A stretch of DNA of 64,000 nucleotides from Streptomyces sp. NBC_01267 (GTDB lineage Bacteria; Actinomycetota; Actinomycetes; Streptomycetales; Streptomycetaceae), in the NCBI RefSeq assembly GCF_036241575.1, contig NZ_CP108455.1, positions 3,716,001 through 3,780,000 on the forward strand, given 5' to 3'. The notes below the pieces were generated by a model. The model had not been told where the DNA came from. It saw only the letters and a program-made list of their open reading frames with translations, and ran no database searches. The translations under genes and the position numbers were made by a program. This document shows, piece by piece, positions 60,652 to 64,000 of this stretch (position 1 is its first letter; every line of letters starts with the position of its first letter).

Positions 60652-62016
60652 CTACCCCCGGTCCACCACGGCTGCCGGCGAACGCTGTCCGCCCGTCGGC
60701 GGTCGCGGTCCGGCCGCCGGCTGGATCTGCCGGAACAGTGCCGGTGCGGCGGCGAGGCATGCCACGGCGGCGCCGGCCACCCACAGGGCGGGGGCGTAGA
60801 CGGTCAGTGAGGCGACCGCCCAGGCCATCAGGGCCGGGGTGAAGCCCGCGAAGAGCGTCGCGGCGAGGTTGTAGCTCAGGGCCACGCCGGTGGAGCGCAC
60901 CGCGACGGGGAAGAGCCGGGTCAGCGTGGACGGTGCGACACCGGCGAACGCGGCGACACCCGCACACAGCAGGCAGTGGACGAGGAGCAGGACGGGGAGA
61001 GCCGGTTGTGCGTGCAGCCATGCCAGCAGCGGGAACGGCAGCACGAGCAGGGCCAGCGCGCCGGCCACGATCACTCGTTGCGCACCCGCCCTGTCAGCGG
61101 CGCGTCCCGCGACCAGGCACCCCACGACGAGGACCGCATTGCCCACCAGGGAGGCGAGGAACGACTGCTGCGTGGTGAAGCCGAGTCCGGCCGCGTCGCT
61201 CTCGTAGTACGTGGGCGCGTAGATGACCAGGGTGTACACGCACACGGTCCACAGCACGGAGAACAGGAATCCGGTGACGACCCGTCCCCGGTACACGGTG
61301 AGCAACTGGACGAGGGGACCGCGCCCGGGGCTCTCCGCGGGCTTCGCGGGCTGGACCTTCTCGAATTCCTCGGTCTCCGGCAGATGCCGGCGGATGTACA
61401 CGCCGACCGGAATGATGAGCAGGCCGAGGGCGAAGGGAATGCGCCAGGCCCAGGCGCTCATCGCTGATTCGGAGACGAAGGTCGTGAGGGTGACACCCAC
61501 GGCGGCAGCCGCGAGATTGCAGATCCCCATGGATGCCTGGAGCCAGGCTGCGTACCGGGCCCTTCTGTCGGGTGGCGCGTGTTCCACCAGGAAGGCCGTG
61601 GCGCCGCCGATCTCGCCGCCCGCCGAGAATCCCTGCAGCAGCCGGCCGGCGAGCAGCAGGACCGGTGCGCCGATACCGATGACGGTCACCGGCGGTGCTA
61701 CGACGAGCAGGAGTGTTCCCACGGCCATGGTGCTGAGGGAGAGCATCATCGCGGCCTTGCGGCCCTTGCGGTCGCCGTACAGTCCCATGACGACGGCCCC
61801 CAGCGGGCGGGCCACGAATCCCGTGCCGAAGACGACGAACGTGCTGATGAGCGCCGCCCCCGGGTCGTCGTCCCGGAAGAAGTTGTCGGAGATGTAGCCG
61901 GCGAAGAACGCGAAGACCGTGAAGTCGTACCACTCCATCGCGTTGCCGAAGGATGCCGCGACGACCGCGCGCCGGGCGACCCCGTTCGTGGCCGGTGCCG
62001 CCGCGCCGCTACTCAC
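60652..62016 (-). CDS. MFS transporter, metabolite:H+ symporter (MHS) family
   Basis: 454 residues from GTG 62016, twelve membrane helices. MHS signatures ASFGNAMEWYDFTVFAFFAG at helix 1, GLYGDRKGRKAAMMLSLSTM at the loop 2-3 and LLQGFSAGGEIGGATAFLVE at helix 4-5. ProP/ShiA-type transporters take up carboxylates or betaines. Overlaps the amidohydrolase gene by eight bases, so it probably imports that enzyme's substrate. Confidence 0.92.
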   Translation of the reverse strand: MSSGAAAPATNGVARRAVVAASFGNAMEWYDFTVFAFFAGYISDNFFRDDDPGAALISTFVVFGTGFVARPLGAVVMGLYGDRKGRKAAMMLSLSTMAVGTLLLVVAPPVTVIGIGAPVLLLAGRLLQGFSAGGEIGGATAFLVEHAPPDRRARYAAWLQASMGICNLAAAAVGVTLTTFVSESAMSAWAWRIPFALGLLIIPVGVYIRRHLPETEEFEKVQPAKPAESPGRGPLVQLLTVYRGRVVTGFLFSVLWTVCVYTLVIYAPTYYESDAAGLGFTTQQSFLASLVGNAVLVVGCLVAGRAADRAGAQRVIVAGALALLVLPFPLLAWLHAQPALPVLLLVHCLLCAGVAAFAGVAPSTLTRLFPVAVRSTGVALSYNLAATLFAGFTPALMAWAVASLTVYAPALWVAGAAVACLAAAPALFRQIQPAAGPRPPTGGQRSPAAVVDRG

Positions 62017-63280
62017 TGCGCACGACCGGGCGCTGGTCCAAGGCGGTCAGCGTGGCGGCGAGGACGTGCGCGCCCTGCTCGATGTCGGCGGGCGCGGTGA
62101 ACTCCTCGGGGCAGTGGCTGAGCCCGCCCTCGGACGGCACGAAGATCATGCCCATGGGGCCGAGCCGGGCCAGGTGCGCGGCGTCGTGGCCCGCCCCGGA
62201 CGGGACGGCCTGCCAGGACAGGCCGAGCCGGTCGGCCGACTGCCCGATGACGTCCTGCAACAACGCGTCCGTGGGCACCGGGTCCTGGTCGGTGAGGTAC
62301 TCGACGTCGAACTCGACGCCCCGCTTCGCGGCTTCCCCGGCGACCTCGTCGACGATCTGCCGGCGCGCTCCCTGGAGCCAACTGCCGTCCACGCTGCGGA
62401 TCTCCGCCCAGAGCCGCGCCCGGTCCGTGATGACGCCCATCGATTCGGGGCCCGACTCGATGCAGCCGGGCGTGGCCACCCCGTGCACCGGCGCTCCGCA
62501 TCCGGCGCGTTCCACCGCGAGGACCGCCGCCGCAGCGGAGACCAGTGCGTCGTGCCGGTCCGCCATCCTGGTGGTTCCCGCGTGACCGGCCCGGCCCGCG
62601 AAGCGCATCAGGAGACGGTCGATCCCGGCGATGGCGGTGACCACGCCGATGCTCGTGCCGGACGTTTCCAGGAGTGCGCCCTGCTCGACGTGCAGCTCCA
62701 CGTAGGCGTGCACGTCGCCGGGGCTCCAGGCCTGGCGCAGCGCGGCCTGCGGGTCGAGTCCGAACCTCTCGATCGCGTCGCCGAGCCGGGTCCCCGTACT
62801 GTCCACCCGGTCCAGGTGCTCGGGCCGCAGCACTCCGGCGACCGCGCGGGAGCCCAGGCACGAGATGCCGAAGTCGTTGGCCTCCTCGCCGAGGAAGTCC
62901 ACGACCAGCAGGTCGTGTTCCAGCGTCACGCCTGTCTCACGGAACCGCTGGGCCACCTCGATTCCGGTCAGGACGCCGACGATGCCGTCGAACCTGCCGC
63001 CCTGGGCGACCGTGTCGGTGTGCGATCCGGTGACCAGCGCGGGGCCGCGCCCCCGGCGGCCGGGCAGCCGCCCGACGATGTTGCCCGCCGGGTCCACGAC
63101 GGGGTCGAGCCCCGCGTCGGCCATCTGCCGGCGTATCCACTCGCGCGAGGCGCGGTACGGCTCGGAGAACACCTCACGGCTCCAGCCGGGGCGCGTGGAG
63201 TCGTGGAACTCCGCGAGCGAGGCGAGGCGCTCGGAGAGCCGTTCGGCTTGGGGCGTCAGGGCGTCCAGATCGATACTCAT
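62009..63280 (-). CDS. M20-family amidohydrolase (N-carbamoyl amino acid hydrolase / allantoate amidohydrolase type)
   Basis: 423 residues. Metal-binding series GSHTDTVAQGGRFDGIVGVL, FLGEEANDFG, ELHVEQG, and the C-terminal GAGHDAAHLARLGPMGMIFV, GLSHCPEEF: the hydantoinase/carbamoylase subfamily pattern with two Zn/Mn/Ni ions. Hydrolyses N-carbamoyl (ureido) groups in purine or pyrimidine catabolism; exact substrate undetermined. Operon with the MHS transporter; an IclR regulator lies just upstream. Confidence 0.92.
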   Translation of the reverse strand: MSIDLDALTPQAERLSERLASLAEFHDSTRPGWSREVFSEPYRASREWIRRQMADAGLDPVVDPAGNIVGRLPGRRGRGPALVTGSHTDTVAQGGRFDGIVGVLTGIEVAQRFRETGVTLEHDLLVVDFLGEEANDFGISCLGSRAVAGVLRPEHLDRVDSTGTRLGDAIERFGLDPQAALRQAWSPGDVHAYVELHVEQGALLETSGTSIGVVTAIAGIDRLLMRFAGRAGHAGTTRMADRHDALVSAAAAVLAVERAGCGAPVHGVATPGCIESGPESMGVITDRARLWAEIRSVDGSWLQGARRQIVDEVAGEAAKRGVEFDVEYLTDQDPVPTDALLQDVIGQSADRLGLSWQAVPSGAGHDAAHLARLGPMGMIFVPSEGGLSHCPEEFTAPADIEQGAHVLAATLTALDQRPVVRSE

Positions 63281-63417
63281 TACCTATCCTTCCGGCAGAT
63301 ACCGGACAGACCTGGCCGTGATCCGGCCAGGGTGAAGGGGGACTTCGTACGTCGGTGGTGCCTCCGGCGGCGACGGCACGGGGACCGCGGAATCCTCCGC
63401 GTCCGGTGCCGTGGTGC

Positions 63418-64000
63418 TCAGAGGTCCTCTCGGGTGCTCTCCTCGTCGGGCGACAGCCACACCTGGGACGCCGCCCGGGGCATGCTGAGCGTGATGTCCT
63501 CGACCGCGTCCCGCAACAGGCCCAACGGCCGGGTGACATCGGCGAGTTCGGCGTGCCGCCCCACCAGGGACACCGCGCAGAGGCACGAGCCGGCGACGAG
63601 AACGGGCATGCCGACGGCGCTGACGCCCGGGGTGAGCCAGCCGTGCGTCACGTGGTGGCCGTCCCTGCGCGCTCCGGCGAGTTCGCGGCGCAGGGCCGCG
63701 GCGTCCGGGGTAGCCGCGGTGAACCGTTGCAGCCGCCCCCGCAGGACCTGACGGCGTACCGTCTCGGGCGCCGTCGCCAGCAGCGGGGTGGCGCTGGCCC
63801 CCGAGTACAGCGCCAGGACCTGACCCGGCCGCAGCGCCACCGTGCCTGATCCGCTGCGGCGGGTGTCCAGGCAGAGCGCGGCGGTGTGCGCCCGCACGGT
63901 CAGCGCCACATCGAGACCGCTGCGCCGCATCAGCCGGGTGAGCACCGGGCGCGCGAGGTCCACCAGGTGCCCGGTCCGGTCGATCGAACGGTCGGCGAGG
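63418..64000 (-). CDS. IclR-family transcriptional regulator (5' end outside window)
   Basis: About 194 C-terminal residues are visible, running off the right edge. Effector domain: RSIDRTGHLVDLARPVLTRL, AHTAALCLDTRRSGSGTV, PLLATAPETVRRQVL, ELAGARRDGHHVTHGWLTPG, VSAVGMPVLVAGSCLCAVSL. The helix-turn-helix is not in view. Precedes the amidohydrolase-transporter operon on the same strand (137-base gap) and probably controls it. Confidence 0.86.
   Translation of the reverse strand, partial: LADRSIDRTGHLVDLARPVLTRLMRRSGLDVALTVRAHTAALCLDTRRSGSGTVALRPGQVLALYSGASATPLLATAPETVRRQVLRGRLQRFTAATPDAAALRRELAGARRDGHHVTHGWLTPGVSAVGMPVLVAGSCLCAVSLVGRHAELADVTRPLGLLRDAVEDITLSMPRAASQVWLSPDEESTREDL

Overview
The window is high-GC actinobacterial DNA, almost certainly a Streptomyces chromosome arm or core segment. 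The evidence is the clpB / hspR-dnaJ-grpE-dnaK heat-shock region with HspR operator (HAIR) sequences, a melC1-melC2 tyrosinase pair, chaplin and rodlin genes, frequent GTG starts, 4-bp ATGA/GTGA gene overlaps, and dcd beside a tRNA-Gly. No CRISPR array, rRNA, replication origin or complete transposon was seen.

Layout. (1) 1-8420: the 5' part of clpB with its HAIR operator; a compact divergent unit made of a secreted four-repeat EVTWE peptide, a small Rieske-like protein without cluster ligands and a LuxR-type regulator, sharing a perfect palindrome; then the dnaK-grpE-dnaJ-hspR operon with two HAIRs. (2) 8421-13441: a chaplin with a His/Gly-rich tail, tyrosinase and its caddie protein, a P450, and two small Streptomyces-type proteins. 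(3) 13677-28569: a surface-glycan region. It has an ATP-grasp/flavoprotein pair, a secreted GH26-like hydrolase, and a long leftward operon holding an exported protein, two GT4 glycosyltransferases, a WbaP-type initiating transferase, a Wzy-like polymerase, a MurJ/Wzx-like flippase, a NodB deacetylase, a Wzz-like protein and a GNAT enzyme. (4) 28858-31501: a rodlin-chaplin-small secreted protein-chaplin-rodlin locus, followed by a WecB/TagA-FkbM fusion. Glycan and amyloid coat genes therefore sit side by side, which suggests (inference) a shared role at the surface of aerial hyphae. (5) 33122-41628: a membrane Fe-S oxidoreductase, two paralogous FG-GAP secreted proteins, a Yip1 protein with a Q/P/Y-rich tail, a phosphoribosyltransferase, dcd, a small zinc-ribbon protein and tRNA-Gly(CCC).

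(6) 41585-49000 is a decayed accessory island at the 3' end of tRNA-Gly. The 3' half of the tRNA plus its downstream terminator recurs, degenerate, at 47555 and 48883. The first interval carries remnants of IS110-, IS5-like and Tn3-type transposases and broken TetR and phosphotransferase genes, plus apparently intact genes: a TerD-like protein, a secreted protein, and an ECF sigma factor with a PASTA-like membrane partner. The second holds an AbiE-type toxin-antitoxin pair. No integrase remains.

(7) 49100-64000: a hypothetical protein, a SMI1/KNR4 protein, a Cys-rich small protein, an epimerase, a two-component system divergent from a glycosyltransferase / DUF2064 / methyltransferase operon, a cytochrome b-molybdopterin oxidoreductase, a polyprenol-type mannosyltransferase-like protein, a MarR regulator, and an IclR / M20 amidohydrolase / MFS transporter set that runs off the right edge.

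All assignments come from reading translated sequence and remembered family motifs; no database search was run.
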